DNA of 29,182 nucleotides from a virus. Made by a program: the position numbers and the translations under genes. The notes beneath the pieces are model-generated. The model was not told where the DNA came from. It saw only the letters and a program-made list of their open reading frames with translations, and did not search any database. The DNA is taken from positions 1 through 29,182 of the IMG/VR virus record IMGVR_UViG_3300025099_000094. One strand, 5' to 3'. The number at the start of each line of letters is the position of its first letter. The stretch's first letter is position 1. This document shows positions 8,803-18,794 of this stretch, one piece after another.

Positions 8803-10131
8803 TTATTCTTCTTTTTTCTTTTTAACTGGCAACTCGTTATTCTCAAAAGCATCTACTATTTGCTTGTTATTTCCAAGTCTATATTTTAAAGCGTCATTAC
8901 TTCCGTCTTTGTAATTATAGTTTTGTCCTTCAGCACCAGTTACAGGCTCAAATTCTCCATTAGCATCCCAAACCCATTGATTGTTTAAGAACTTAAACCT
9001 AGTACCATCTACAGTGAAAGTTGTGTAATCTTTAATACCTTCAACTATTTTAGGTATTTGTTTTGGTTTTAAATAAACAGCAGTGTTGTCTGTTCCTGTC
9101 CAATCTAGCTTTACACTACCACCTTCGCCTTCTTCACCTTCCGTGTTTAAGTGTTTATCTTCAACAATATCAAAAAGCCAGCTTTTTAAATCAGTTTCTA
9201 ATTCTGAAGCGTTGTTAAAGCTGTAAGCATCAGCAAGTAAGTTTTCTTTTATTTGTTCTAACGTAGAAGGGTCTTTATCTGGATTTAACCTTACAAGCTC
9301 TTCGTTGTTAAGTTTTAATATAAGTTTTGACTGGCTTTGCGTATAAGAACCTAAGTCACCATATGAAAAGTCATAAGCAAAACTACGTACATCATCTAAG
9401 CTATTTGCTTTTAATTTATCAATTATAGAATTAATTTCTGTTTTAACAGAGTTTTCATCAAAAGGCTCGTTGTTTTTAGCAGACTTTTCACCGTATTTTT
9501 CAACTATAGATAAAAAATTATCAGAAGACTTAACCAAGTCTTTACTTTTACCTTTATAGCCAAGTAAAATATCATCAATGTTAATATTTTTTTCTAACTC
9601 ATCGTCATAAAAATATATACCATCATTTGTGAAAGTTATACTTTCATTCAAAGTACCAGTTTGTGAGTTTGTTACAATATCAAGAAGTCTGTTGTTAGCC
9701 TCGCTACCAATACCAGCAGAAACATTAGTAAATAAATTACCATTTAAAACATCATTTTGAATTTGTTCCCACTTGATTAAACCTGCTTTATTTTTTTCTA
9801 AAACAGTTTTTATGTTGTTAATTGTTTTTACTGCGTTTTTATATTTTTTAGTAAAAGCAGGGCTTTTTGCAATGATTTGGTTAGCATTAAAATACTCTTG
9901 CTTAGCACTTGTAATAAAGTCTAAGTTATAATCACCATACTTACCTTCAAAAACTTCAGAAGGTACTGATTGAAAAGCTTTTTGCCCTTGCGCCATTATC
10001 TCATGAGCTATAGCCTTTTTAGTACTAATGTACTGACCTATAGCACCTATACCTTTCATTATACCACTATAATCAAAAGGCTTTGGCCCTAGCTGCGCTG
10101 CTGCTCTTATTAAATTTTGATCTGCTCCCAT
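8803..10131 (-). CDS. Probable internal/ejection virion protein (442 aa)
   Basis: No family is recognised from sequence. The 442-aa product is mostly helical and polar, with a Gly/Ile-rich stretch near residues 20-35 (GIMKGIGAIGQYI), many Lys/Asn residues, an acidic Gly-rich linker around residue 340 (EGEEGEGG) and a Lys/Glu tail. It lies between the Gln/Ala-rich 217-aa protein and the giant protein, matching the middle position of the T7 gp14-gp15-gp16 internal core. On position alone I infer a structural protein that is packaged inside the capsid and ejected. The stop codon is one nt before the giant gene's ATG, which suggests coupled translation. There is no catalytic motif, signal peptide or convincing membrane helix. 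Confidence 0.75.
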   Translation of the reverse strand: MGADQNLIRAAAQLGPKPFDYSGIMKGIGAIGQYISTKKAIAHEIMAQGQKAFQSVPSEVFEGKYGDYNLDFITSAKQEYFNANQIIAKSPAFTKKYKNAVKTINNIKTVLEKNKAGLIKWEQIQNDVLNGNLFTNVSAGIGSEANNRLLDIVTNSQTGTLNESITFTNDGIYFYDDELEKNINIDDILLGYKGKSKDLVKSSDNFLSIVEKYGEKSAKNNEPFDENSVKTEINSIIDKLKANSLDDVRSFAYDFSYGDLGSYTQSQSKLILKLNNEELVRLNPDKDPSTLEQIKENLLADAYSFNNASELETDLKSWLFDIVEDKHLNTEGEEGEGGSVKLDWTGTDNTAVYLKPKQIPKIVEGIKDYTTFTVDGTRFKFLNNQWVWDANGEFEPVTGAEGQNYNYKDGSNDALKYRLGNNKQIVDAFENNELPVKKKKEE

Positions 10132-10147
10132 GTTTTAATTTTTATTA

Positions 10148-10801
10148 TTATCCTCCTAAATTTCCACTAGCTGCAGTACCTGCTGCACCTACAACAGCAC
10201 CAACAATATTACCCCACATTGCTTTGTTAGCAGCTATAGCATCTTGCGCATTACCTACCATTTGCATTGACATACCAAGCTTTGTAGATTCTCTGTCAAA
10301 TTCCATACCTTGTACAAGAGCTGCACCTTGTTGTTGCTGTGCCATGCCTTGACGCTCCATTGTTTGTAGCCTTGAAGCTTCTCTAGCTTGTAACATTCTG
10401 TTTTGTGATTCTTGTTGACCTATAGATGCTGAAGCTTGTTGTGCTGCTAAAGCACCTTGGTTAGATAAAGCTTGTATGTTACCAGCGTTAAAACCACCAG
10501 CACTTTGTAAAGAGCTTAATATATTAGCTTGGCTTTGTTGAGCTTGTTGTCTTTGAAACTGTGCTTGCTGTTGGTTAACTGTTAGATCTTCCATAGTGTT
10601 TTCCATACCAGCATATATGTTTTGCTTGTAAGGATTTTTAAAAGCAAAATTAGAATACTCTTGCATTTGCTTTTTATAGTCAGCTTCTGCTCTTTTTAAA
10701 TCTCTTCTTAATCTTTTACCACCAAATAAATTACCAAGAAACTTTGTTGGAGAGCTTTTTTTATTCCTATACACTTGTTTTTTAATTAAACCTACTGCCA
10801 T
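10148..10801 (-). CDS. Gln/Ala-rich internal virion protein, T7 gp14-like by position
   Basis: This 217-aa protein has a basic N-terminus (residues 1-45, including KRLRRDLKRAE), a long Gln/Ala helix-forming centre (about 75-165, rich in QQAQ and AAQQASA) and a C-terminal Gly/Ala hydrophobic segment (about 193-215) able to insert in a membrane. This layout resembles small internal proteins of podoviruses that form the trans-envelope channel at infection, and T7 gp14 is similar in length. I recall the QGALAAQQASASIGQQ pattern from other marine phage structural clusters. It opens the internal-protein block, with a 41-nt AT-rich gap before it and a 16-nt gap after. Assignment rests on composition and position, not on a conserved catalytic feature. 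Confidence 0.7.
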   Translation of the reverse strand: MAVGLIKKQVYRNKKSSPTKFLGNLFGGKRLRRDLKRAEADYKKQMQEYSNFAFKNPYKQNIYAGMENTMEDLTVNQQQAQFQRQQAQQSQANILSSLQSAGGFNAGNIQALSNQGALAAQQASASIGQQESQNRMLQAREASRLQTMERQGMAQQQQGAALVQGMEFDRESTKLGMSMQMVGNAQDAIAANKAMWGNIVGAVVGAAGTAASGNLGG

Positions 10802-10842
10802 ATTTTTATTCTTTATTTATTTATAATTACACTTTTTACGTG

Positions 10843-11214
10843 TTATTTACTACTTTGAGTTATTTCAGATCCAACTGAAAATAATTCTATTTTTTTATTT
10901 GAATTGTTTACAAATTCTAGCTCTGCGTAATAGCCTTTTAAACCCGCAGAGTTTACAGCTTTATTTTTAGAAAACATTATAAAAGTATCTGTAGTTATAT
11001 TTTGTGGTATAACACCGTATATTAAATCAACAGTTACTTGTGGTTTTAAATATTGATCGCTTAGCTCTGTTACAGGACCTAGCTTTTCAAAAGCATTGTC
11101 GTCTGTAGACGCTGTTTTATAGCCACCAACTTCAGGCGTAGGAACATACCATATGATATCACCTACTTGTAAAGAAGAATTTAAATCTTGATCAAAAGTT
11201 AATTTTGCTTTCAT
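10843..11214 (-). CDS. Small conserved virion-cluster protein (123 aa)
   Basis: The 123-aa product is predicted to be mainly beta, with no signal peptide or membrane helix. Its second half has a segment, KGYYAELEFVNNS followed by ELFSVGSE, that I recall from small structural-cluster proteins of uncultured marine phages. No function has been assigned to those that I can name. It starts one nt after the stop of the 431-aa virion gene and precedes the internal-protein block, so it is probably a virion component or an assembly partner of the neighbouring beta-rich protein. An alternative is a tail-fibre accessory or chaperone. Confidence is high that it is a gene and low for its role. Confidence 0.7.
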   Translation of the reverse strand: MKAKLTFDQDLNSSLQVGDIIWYVPTPEVGGYKTASTDDNAFEKLGPVTELSDQYLKPQVTVDLIYGVIPQNITTDTFIMFSKNKAVNSAGLKGYYAELEFVNNSNKKIELFSVGSEITQSSK

Positions 11215-11215
11215 A

Positions 11216-12511
11216 TTATCCTACTGTTAAAATGTTATCTAATTCTAGTGTTAAAGTTATATCGTCTTTACCATACTTTTCAATTTCTATGTCTGCAGTT
11301 ATAGTTGCAGATCTACTGCTACCAGTGAAAGTCACTGTTTGTAAATTTTCTATTGTTTGGTTAGAACTAACTGTTACAAAGTCATCGGTGGTAAGACCAT
11401 CTATGTGTGGAGTTCCTACCACACCTATACCAGACATTATAGTAGTGTCAGCAACTTTTACACCAGCAGTGCTTACAACTTTTATAGTTTGAGTGTCACT
11501 AGCCGCAACGTCAAGAGTTGTTGTAACAGGAGCTATTGTTAGGTTAAAGTTTTTAACAGTAAACATGGTGTTGTTAAAATCTCTAGAGCCACCATTACCA
11601 AAACCTTTAAATGTTATTGTTCTGTCTACAGCTTGAGATGTAGTGTCTTCACTTAAAGTTATAGTACCACCTTTTGAATCAGTGATAGATTGAATACCAT
11701 CAACAAGATCTATATCTTTTGGTATTGTGTAAACAGCTTTTGTTGCAACAGACTTGTTTTCATCTTTGTAACCTAGCTTAATGTCTGTTATAGTAGAGTT
11801 AGCAGCTATACCAGTTCCACTAACAGCCATACCCAAAGAAAGACCTGACACATCTTTTAGTTCTAAAATTTTACCAGATCCAACTGAAAAAGTATCTTTT
11901 GTTGTGGTGAAGTAAAAATCATTTATAACAGGCTGTCTTGCTATAATAAACTGACTACTTCCTAAAGTAACAGTTTTAGAAAAAGATATAGGTTGTGCAA
12001 ATTTTTTATTTGTTACAGATGTGCTTGGACCACTAGAAACATGGTCGGTAGCAGGTGGGTTAGCTGTGTATGTGCCAGAGCTACCAGTAGAAGCAACAGC
12101 AAAAGTAACTCTTGTGTCAGCAAACTGAGTTATTTCAGCAGCATGATAAACAGCGTTTAAAGAAAGGTTTTCATCAAACTCTGTTTTTAAATATGTTTCT
12201 GCTTGCAAAACCACAGTGTATTTATCATCATTAGCAGCGGGAAAATCTATAACACCATTGTAAACACCGCTATTACCTATTGTTTTTGTACTAAGCCTAA
12301 CTGGTGTTGAAGAAAAACTACCAGCAGGAGTTACAATACCTTCTTCTTCGCTAATAACAGTATTTTCTGGAAAATTGTAAAAATTACCAGCATTATTAAC
12401 AATTAACATACTAAAGGCAGATCTAGGCTCGCCCTTAACAGTGTAAGCTCTAAAATCACCACTACCTTTTATAGGTGAAGAGTCTATAGTAAATGAAGTT
12501 ATTTTTTTCAT
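11216..12511 (-). CDS. Beta-rich virion surface or fibre-like protein with repeated modules
   Basis: This 431-aa protein is Thr/Ser/Val/Gly-rich and almost entirely beta by composition, as in phage fibre, head-decoration or adhesin proteins. At residues 223-240 it has a module, GLSLGMAVSGTGIAANS, and a more diverged version around 350-390 (VKVADTTIMSGIGVVG, ending SSNQTI). The same module occurs in the 505-aa connector gene. Gene spacing is one nt on either side (TAG-T-ATG upstream), so it is co-translated with the 1585-aa tail protein and the 123-aa protein. No catalytic residues or enzymatic domain are visible. I infer an exposed virion component; receptor binding or stabilising decoration are both possible. 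Confidence 0.7.
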   Translation of the reverse strand: MKKITSFTIDSSPIKGSGDFRAYTVKGEPRSAFSMLIVNNAGNFYNFPENTVISEEEGIVTPAGSFSSTPVRLSTKTIGNSGVYNGVIDFPAANDDKYTVVLQAETYLKTEFDENLSLNAVYHAAEITQFADTRVTFAVASTGSSGTYTANPPATDHVSSGPSTSVTNKKFAQPISFSKTVTLGSSQFIIARQPVINDFYFTTTKDTFSVGSGKILELKDVSGLSLGMAVSGTGIAANSTITDIKLGYKDENKSVATKAVYTIPKDIDLVDGIQSITDSKGGTITLSEDTTSQAVDRTITFKGFGNGGSRDFNNTMFTVKNFNLTIAPVTTTLDVAASDTQTIKVVSTAGVKVADTTIMSGIGVVGTPHIDGLTTDDFVTVSSNQTIENLQTVTFTGSSRSATITADIEIEKYGKDDITLTLELDNILTVG

Positions 12512-12512
12512 A

Positions 12513-15500
12513 CTAGTTTGTTATTTCTATTTTTGAAGGTCTACCTATGCCTTGAAAAGAAAAGCTTGAAGCATCAATTTCTTCTTTAGCACTTATAGTA
12601 TCTCCTTTTAAATTGTTAAACCACTTGCTTTCTTTTTTAATAAACTCTGGTATAAAACCAGTTTCTGTATCTGTAGTTAGTTTTTCTAACTTCCAACCAT
12701 CTTTTTGTGATAAATTGTAATAATTAGAGTCATTTAAATCTGCAATTACATTAGACTGCGATCCTTCGTAGTTAACCGTTTTAAAGGATTTAACATCACT
12801 AGGTGCATCGTTTAATATTGTATTAACTTTTGATTCATACTGTGTGCCATAAAAATTATTCCAGGTTACTTCAGAGTTAAAGCTAGTAACTACATCATCA
12901 TGGTGTTTGTACAAATCTCCATTTTTAAATGTGTAGTAAAAATTAGTAACACTAACACCTTGCTCTTGCACAAAAGATTTAAAACTAGACCAACCTTTTA
13001 CTTTTTCATCATAAGAAACTGTAGTAAACTCTAAAGATAAGTTATACTCGTTTTTCTTTTGATCGTAACTACCAATTAGATTTTGTTGGTTTTTTAGTTG
13101 ATCTTTAAAATACTTAGACATACCATACTCAGATATAGGTGTTATACCATCTCTTGACAGTCTTAGTACTTTACCTCTATTTTTATCTGTAAAATATGCT
13201 CTATAACTTTCTTTAGCAAAAGACTCTGGGTTTGTTGATATACCATAATCACCAACAAAAGGTATTGTTTGGCCTAAAACGTTTTGAGTAGCTATTAACT
13301 GAGGATTGCCATCAGCATTAAATACAGCATCTTTATTTGCTAAAACTTTAATTACCTTGTCTTCACAAAAAGTTATTAAATCAGTATTTCTACTAAATAG
13401 TTTTTGTATGCTACCGTAAGTAGGGTTTATATCTTTAGTTATTTTTTCTGCAGCAATAAATTGATTTAAATTATTTATTCCAGAAGTAGAGTTATATATA
13501 CCTGAATATATTAATCCATTTTTTTTATTTTCTTCTTCATAAACAAAATCAATAGTTGAAGAAGCTATAGCACCTTTGTCTATAATTACTTGGTTAAAAT
13601 CATCTCTTAATCTATTAGACTCAACGCCGTTGCCAAAAGAATAGCAATTAAACCAATCAAGCTCTTGTGTTGTGCCATGTAACGATATATCATAACAACT
13701 ACTAGCTTCGTAGTATATGTCTAAGTCTACATTTTCTTTAGGCTCTGTTTCCCATATAGCAGGGTTAGAACTAACTAGTTGATCATCTTCATTTTCATTA
13801 GGCTCTAAAAACTGTATTGCAGAAGGAGTATCGTTGTCAGCACCGTTTGTTGTATCTAAATAATTTGAATACGCTGTACCACTACTATTAACAAAATTAG
13901 AGTTTGTAAGCGGGTCAGCTGATTCGTAAATAGGGTTATTGCTAGCGTCTAAGTCAGGTTCAGCCTCCCAAAGTGCAAAAGGTATTATGTACGTTACTCT
14001 TCTATTAACAGATTCAGAAAACTCGTCCCAAACTGCCTCTAAAGATTGGTAAGCACCACTGTTTGTTAAAGTATTTATAGTACCTGAACTAGGTATGTAA
14101 AAATTATTGCCTTGAGAATTACTTACTGCACTCAAGTAAGTTTCAAAAGCATTTTTAACTTGAGCAAAACTTCTATAATTATATCTTTTTTCTTTAACAA
14201 CATCTCCGTTAATAATATATTTTGATTTTTCAGTATCTCCAACAAATCTAAAAAGTTTGTTTTTTGATAAATTTCTAGTTACATCAACTTGGTCAGCATG
14301 TTCTTGGTTTATAGAAGATCCTACAGCAAAAAGCTTTGCTCTTTGTAAAGATTCTACATTTACAGAAGCGTTTGAAACGCTATACGTGTTGTTAGTGTTA
14401 TTAATAGCGCTACCAAAATCTAAAGCGTGGTTTTCAAATTTTTCTTCAGCGTTTGGTAGTATTTGAGAAAAAGAAAGCTCCATGTACCACTGGTCATCAA
14501 CTCCATTTGGTGCACCACCTGGAACTTTGTAAATCCCCTTGCCATAGCCAGAGCCAAACCCATAGTTTGTTTCCCAAGTACCAAACAGCTTAGTCACAGT
14601 GTCATTAAGTTTATTAGACTCTGGATGTTTACCAGCATATCTTACTTGGTCAATAAACCACTCACTACTATTAGTACCATTATTAAATTGCAAACAATTG
14701 TTAACCCAATCACCTCTTGTATCAGAAGCTCCGTTACCTGGAGAGGAAACAGTACCATTTGTTCCTGATGGTAAAAGACTATTAGTATAATCTGCGTAAG
14801 TGTCTGACAAATAAAAAGCATCTACATAGGCTGTTGCAATAAAGTTATTAGGATCTAGCCTACTTTTTAAAACATATTTCTCAGTTAAAGAGTCGTTAAA
14901 TATTTTAACAAAAAACTTTCCATCAAATTCAGGTTGTTCTTTTACAACATCTTTGTAAATTTTTAACGATAAATTGTTGTTAAGGTCTGATGGTAAAAAA
15001 GTTGTTGCATTTGCAAAATCAGTATATATCCAACTTTCTTTATCTTTAATTTTTTCAACAAGACTTACGTTGTAATAAGGTGCTGCAAATTCTATACTAG
15101 CTATTTCATAAAAATCAGATAATATACTTTCAGAACTGTCTTTAAAAACAATACTTAAAGTTTCTGTTAAGTTGTCAATACTAGGTCCTCCGTCTGCTTT
15201 AAAAGTAGCTTCATGTATTTGAAACTCTTTAGAGCCAATTTGTGGCGTGTCACCACTAAACAAAAGCTCTATATCTCCAGTACCATTAGACTCTGTGATA
15301 AGTATGTTATTTGACTTTACTTCTACAGGTGCTTCGTTTTCTATAGCAATAATTTTATACTTCAAATTTTGACTAACTTGCTCGTCTTCGTCAATTTTCT
15401 TTTTTAATATTAAAAATGTTTCTTCATCTACTTTGTTTCTTTCAGAAGAAGGAAAAGCCATCCATATATTGCCATCTTTAGCTTTGTAAACTCTATCCAT

Positions 15501-17270
15501 AGCTAAGTTGTAATACTCGTTTGATGTTTCTTTTACATACATTTTATATGAATCTGCCCAGCTAGGCGCAGCTGTAATTGCTGTAAACTGTATAGAGTTA
15601 GAATTTTCTGCTTGATCTTTAGGTATTTTAAAAGAACTTCTTGAGCTGCTAAAAACCGGTGATTGCCTACCATATTTATCTAAGTAAACAATACCTAGTT
15701 GGTAATTTCTTAAAGACTTTAAAGATTTTTCTGGTTGTTTAGCCACTGGAGTAAAACCTGATCTTGTTACAAATGAAGCATCTACTAAAGGTTTTTCATT
15801 TAGGTTGTAGTTTTGAGTGTAGTTACCGTAAACAATTCTATTGCCAGTTATTTCTTGCGCTAAAGCTTTTTTAGGGACGTTGTCAAAAGGTCTTAAAAGC
15901 TGATTTGATGGTAGTGCAGAATAAATAGTATCTGATGTAACGTCGTAGTAATTTACGATCCAATTATTTTCGTAAGTAGTTGTAGTACCTACATTATTGT
16001 TTATTGTAATTACAGGTACGTCTTTGAAGTCATTGTATTTTATTTTTTCTACAAGATATACGTTTGGTGAATTTGATTCTTTATATAATAAATCAATTTG
16101 AACAACATCTTCTAATATATCAGCTTCTACAAAGTTTTTTAATCTTAAGCTCTTTAACTTGTTTTCCATACCTAAGTTATAAGCTTTTTTTGTTTCGTAA
16201 TCAAATGTGTTTGGGAAAAAAGCAACTTCAGAAAAAGGTGCAAAAGTAGAATATTCACCATCTTGGTACTTGTACCTGTAGCTAAACCTTGCAAATTGCT
16301 TTTCAAAAAAATCTATTGTATTTTGTTTTTTATAAACAAACCAATCAATAGCTGAGTAGTCAGTAAAGCCTTCTTTTATTTCAACAAATTCAACATGGTA
16401 AGTTCCTGGCGCAAAAACTCCAGAGCCTGGAACGTTTAAAGATGTACCGCTAACATCTGCGATAACTCTTATTCTAACTTCAAATAATTCTGGTAAATCA
16501 TTGATATCTGTTTGACCAGTGTTTCTTAAAAAAAGCAATTCATCACCAGCTTGAAAATTATTTTGACCTGTAAAATTAAAAAATCCATTTAAAAATGCAG
16601 TGTCATTTAAAACATAATTACCCCCAGCAGCGTTATCAAACAGTGCAAAACCACCACTTCGTGCAAACTCAGCAGTAGTTTTAACATCTAGGTTAACTTC
16701 TAATTCTAACTTGTTTTTTGGGGATTTTTTTATAACAGTAATGTGCTCTTCTCTAATATCTATGTTAGAGTACGTGCCAATATCTCTTTGTGAAACAATT
16801 AATTTTGTATGTGTGTTTTCATCTATAGTACCATCAATACATAAGTCAATGTTTATTTTTTTAGGTTCGCTAGCGTTGTCTGTCCAAAACAAAAGGTTGT
16901 CAATCATATTGATACCTGTTATTAATCTTTTAGGATCAAACTTTAAAACGTTTTTGTTTATATCAACCACAACTGGAGTTACTGTACTGCTTTTATAACG
17001 TAGTATCATGTCTTTGTCTACATTAGATATAAACCAATAAAGACCATTTTCTTTTTCATTACCATAAACACCAACGCAAACAGAATTAGCAGGTACAATG
17101 CTAGACAGCTTGGTATTGCTTAATATGTTTTCTAAAGCACCAACATCAGAATCTTCAGAAGTAGACACTTGTATATTCTCAGCATGTCTATACTGACCTT
17201 TAGGTAATAGTCTTTCGTCCAGGTCTTTATTCATTTTACCTGCCGAAAAATTTTGCTTAATTTCAGCCAT
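12513..17270 (-). CDS. Large tail stabilization/hub-like structural protein (1585 aa)
   Basis: The N-terminus, FSAGKMNKDLDERLLPKGQY followed by an NIQVSTSEDSDVG segment, matches what I remember of crAss-like and marine podovirus proteins annotated as P22 gp10-type tail stabilization proteins. Near residues 1345-1390 it carries another conserved stretch, RGKVLRLSRDGITPISEYG. The rest is beta-rich, with many Asn/Tyr/Asp-bearing repeats suggesting propeller or stacked beta domains. It is much longer than P22 gp10 (about 470 aa), so extra domains, perhaps fibre-docking, must occupy the middle. It is followed by the beta-rich 431-aa protein and preceded by two connector-like proteins. It most likely forms the tail nozzle or hub below the portal. 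There is no enzymatic motif that I can see. Confidence 0.75.
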   Translation of the reverse strand: MAEIKQNFSAGKMNKDLDERLLPKGQYRHAENIQVSTSEDSDVGALENILSNTKLSSIVPANSVCVGVYGNEKENGLYWFISNVDKDMILRYKSSTVTPVVVDINKNVLKFDPKRLITGINMIDNLLFWTDNASEPKKINIDLCIDGTIDENTHTKLIVSQRDIGTYSNIDIREEHITVIKKSPKNKLELEVNLDVKTTAEFARSGGFALFDNAAGGNYVLNDTAFLNGFFNFTGQNNFQAGDELLFLRNTGQTDINDLPELFEVRIRVIADVSGTSLNVPGSGVFAPGTYHVEFVEIKEGFTDYSAIDWFVYKKQNTIDFFEKQFARFSYRYKYQDGEYSTFAPFSEVAFFPNTFDYETKKAYNLGMENKLKSLRLKNFVEADILEDVVQIDLLYKESNSPNVYLVEKIKYNDFKDVPVITINNNVGTTTTYENNWIVNYYDVTSDTIYSALPSNQLLRPFDNVPKKALAQEITGNRIVYGNYTQNYNLNEKPLVDASFVTRSGFTPVAKQPEKSLKSLRNYQLGIVYLDKYGRQSPVFSSSRSSFKIPKDQAENSNSIQFTAITAAPSWADSYKMYVKETSNEYYNLAMDRVYKAKDGNIWMAFPSSERNKVDEETFLILKKKIDEDEQVSQNLKYKIIAIENEAPVEVKSNNILITESNGTGDIELLFSGDTPQIGSKEFQIHEATFKADGGPSIDNLTETLSIVFKDSSESILSDFYEIASIEFAAPYYNVSLVEKIKDKESWIYTDFANATTFLPSDLNNNLSLKIYKDVVKEQPEFDGKFFVKIFNDSLTEKYVLKSRLDPNNFIATAYVDAFYLSDTYADYTNSLLPSGTNGTVSSPGNGASDTRGDWVNNCLQFNNGTNSSEWFIDQVRYAGKHPESNKLNDTVTKLFGTWETNYGFGSGYGKGIYKVPGGAPNGVDDQWYMELSFSQILPNAEEKFENHALDFGSAINNTNNTYSVSNASVNVESLQRAKLFAVGSSINQEHADQVDVTRNLSKNKLFRFVGDTEKSKYIINGDVVKEKRYNYRSFAQVKNAFETYLSAVSNSQGNNFYIPSSGTINTLTNSGAYQSLEAVWDEFSESVNRRVTYIIPFALWEAEPDLDASNNPIYESADPLTNSNFVNSSGTAYSNYLDTTNGADNDTPSAIQFLEPNENEDDQLVSSNPAIWETEPKENVDLDIYYEASSCYDISLHGTTQELDWFNCYSFGNGVESNRLRDDFNQVIIDKGAIASSTIDFVYEEENKKNGLIYSGIYNSTSGINNLNQFIAAEKITKDINPTYGSIQKLFSRNTDLITFCEDKVIKVLANKDAVFNADGNPQLIATQNVLGQTIPFVGDYGISTNPESFAKESYRAYFTDKNRGKVLRLSRDGITPISEYGMSKYFKDQLKNQQNLIGSYDQKKNEYNLSLEFTTVSYDEKVKGWSSFKSFVQEQGVSVTNFYYTFKNGDLYKHHDDVVTSFNSEVTWNNFYGTQYESKVNTILNDAPSDVKSFKTVNYEGSQSNVIADLNDSNYYNLSQKDGWKLEKLTTDTETGFIPEFIKKESKWFNNLKGDTISAKEEIDASSFSFQGIGRPSKIEITN

Positions 17271-17273
17271 GTA

Positions 17274-18791
17274 TTAGTGTTTTATTTGTTTAGATTTACC
17301 TCTAAGTATTTGAGTTAGTTCTTCTAATTTTAAATTTGATAACCTTAATTTTGCTTGCCTTATAGCGGCAAACCGATCTTTTTTAAATCTTCGCACAATA
17401 TATTCTTGCACGTTAGCTCTTGTAGATAATATAGCGTATGCTATACACATATACATTGCTTGCTCAGCAAACTTATGTACTTTCATTTCAGAGTCAGTAC
17501 CAAGGCTATCACTTAAATAATCTATAACTACAGTTTTGCCAGAAGCAGTAGAACTAAAATGAACAAGGCCAGTATTGTCGTCTATATAATAAGAACCATT
17601 ATCTTGTGCATGTTGAGGATCAATACCGTATCTTTGGCCTTCTGCCACAAACCTAGTGTCATCTTCATAGTCGTCAGTTACAGTCGTTGATGTGTGTGCT
17701 CTGTATTTGTTCCAAGAGTTAGACTCTGTATTTAAATCTACAAATATTAGCTCTGTACCGTAAATATTAACATTTGTAACAACTAAAGGTTTACCAGGAT
17801 TTATTGCTGGTTGGTTTGCAGAGTCTTTTAACTTCCACTTTTGATACGGCGGGTTTGTTATATGAACTGCTAAACCTGGAAATGTTTCTGCTATAGTAAT
17901 ACCGTCAATAGCTGTTACTGTTGTATTATCAGGTATACCAGGCCCAAACACACTCATACCAACTTCTATACCACCTGGATCAGTAAAAAGATATATAATC
18001 ATACCGTCGTTAGTAGCATTACCACCTTGATCAACATTAGCACCGTAATTAACGCTTTGTAAATTACTTGTTGAAACACCACTGATAACTTTAGTAACAC
18101 CTTCTATAGCATATCTAACTTCTTTTTTAAACTGAGGTAAAGGTATTTTAGAAACAAAATCATTGTCAGAAGCTATTTGATTTCCAAATGAATCATAAGT
18201 TCTTGTTATACCGTACTCCATATACTTACCAAAGTATTGTTTTTCTGCAGATGGCATTTCAATAAAAGCACCGTCAACTAAAGTAACGTCTGGTATGTTT
18301 ACTTGCCAAGTGTTAGTTTCAAACTTTATATCACCATTAGTAGCTTGTTGATAAGATATAGGGTTTGATGTTTTAGATGTAGGATATAGTCTGTGTTTTA
18401 TACCAGCGCTATCAACTCTAGATATAGCTGTATAGTGTACATAATCTTGTGGTAAAGGCAAAGTTAAAGAAGGTGGAACTTCTAGCTCAAAAGACTTTAC
18501 AGATTTTAAAGTATCAAAACTTAACTCAGCTAAAGCGCGTTGCGCGTGAAAACCAATATCAGTTCTACTTACTTTACTTATAATCTTACCCTCACCAACA
18601 TAAGCAACTATAAATGAGTTTATAATATCTTCTAGCGAAGTAAACTGATAATTACCATAATTAGCATTACCTGTTCGTTGAACACCATCAGGACCATCAT
18701 AGTATATTTTTGAATCTAATCCAAGATCAATTAAACTACCTTCAGCGGTAACTTCGTCTTGTTTTTGTATAAAACCGTCTAATAATCCCAT
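17274..18791 (-). CDS. Probable head-tail connector/ring protein (505 aa)
   Basis: The 505-aa product has an N-terminal half with a conserved-looking segment (about 85-130, including FHAQRALAELSFDTLK and VPPSLTLPLPQDY) typical of the ring proteins beneath the portal in crAss-like and marine podoviruses. Around residues 270-300 it has an inserted beta module with GMSVFGPGIPDNTTVTAI, shared with the 431-aa virion gene. The C-terminus is helical and basic (FKKDRFAAIRQAKLRL). It lies between the 225-aa connector candidate and the 1585-aa tail protein, separated by 3 nt on each side. Role is inferred from position and remembered similarity; T7 gp12- or P22 gp4-type functions are the broad analogues. 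Confidence 0.65.
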   Translation of the reverse strand: MGLLDGFIQKQDEVTAEGSLIDLGLDSKIYYDGPDGVQRTGNANYGNYQFTSLEDIINSFIVAYVGEGKIISKVSRTDIGFHAQRALAELSFDTLKSVKSFELEVPPSLTLPLPQDYVHYTAISRVDSAGIKHRLYPTSKTSNPISYQQATNGDIKFETNTWQVNIPDVTLVDGAFIEMPSAEKQYFGKYMEYGITRTYDSFGNQIASDNDFVSKIPLPQFKKEVRYAIEGVTKVISGVSTSNLQSVNYGANVDQGGNATNDGMIIYLFTDPGGIEVGMSVFGPGIPDNTTVTAIDGITIAETFPGLAVHITNPPYQKWKLKDSANQPAINPGKPLVVTNVNIYGTELIFVDLNTESNSWNKYRAHTSTTVTDDYEDDTRFVAEGQRYGIDPQHAQDNGSYYIDDNTGLVHFSSTASGKTVVIDYLSDSLGTDSEMKVHKFAEQAMYMCIAYAILSTRANVQEYIVRRFKKDRFAAIRQAKLRLSNLKLEELTQILRGKSKQIKH

Positions 18792-18794
18792 ATG

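Noticed and set aside
10131-10160. GGAGGA upstream of the 442-aa gene as a strong ribosome binding site
   Set aside because: It encodes the terminal Gly-Gly of the previous gene and is about 19 nt from the ATG, too far for normal action.
10802-10842. ACAC...GTGT inverted repeat in the gap before the 217-aa gene as a terminator
   Set aside because: The stem is only four pairs and the tail is not a U-tract; it is not distinguishable from chance in A/T-rich sequence.
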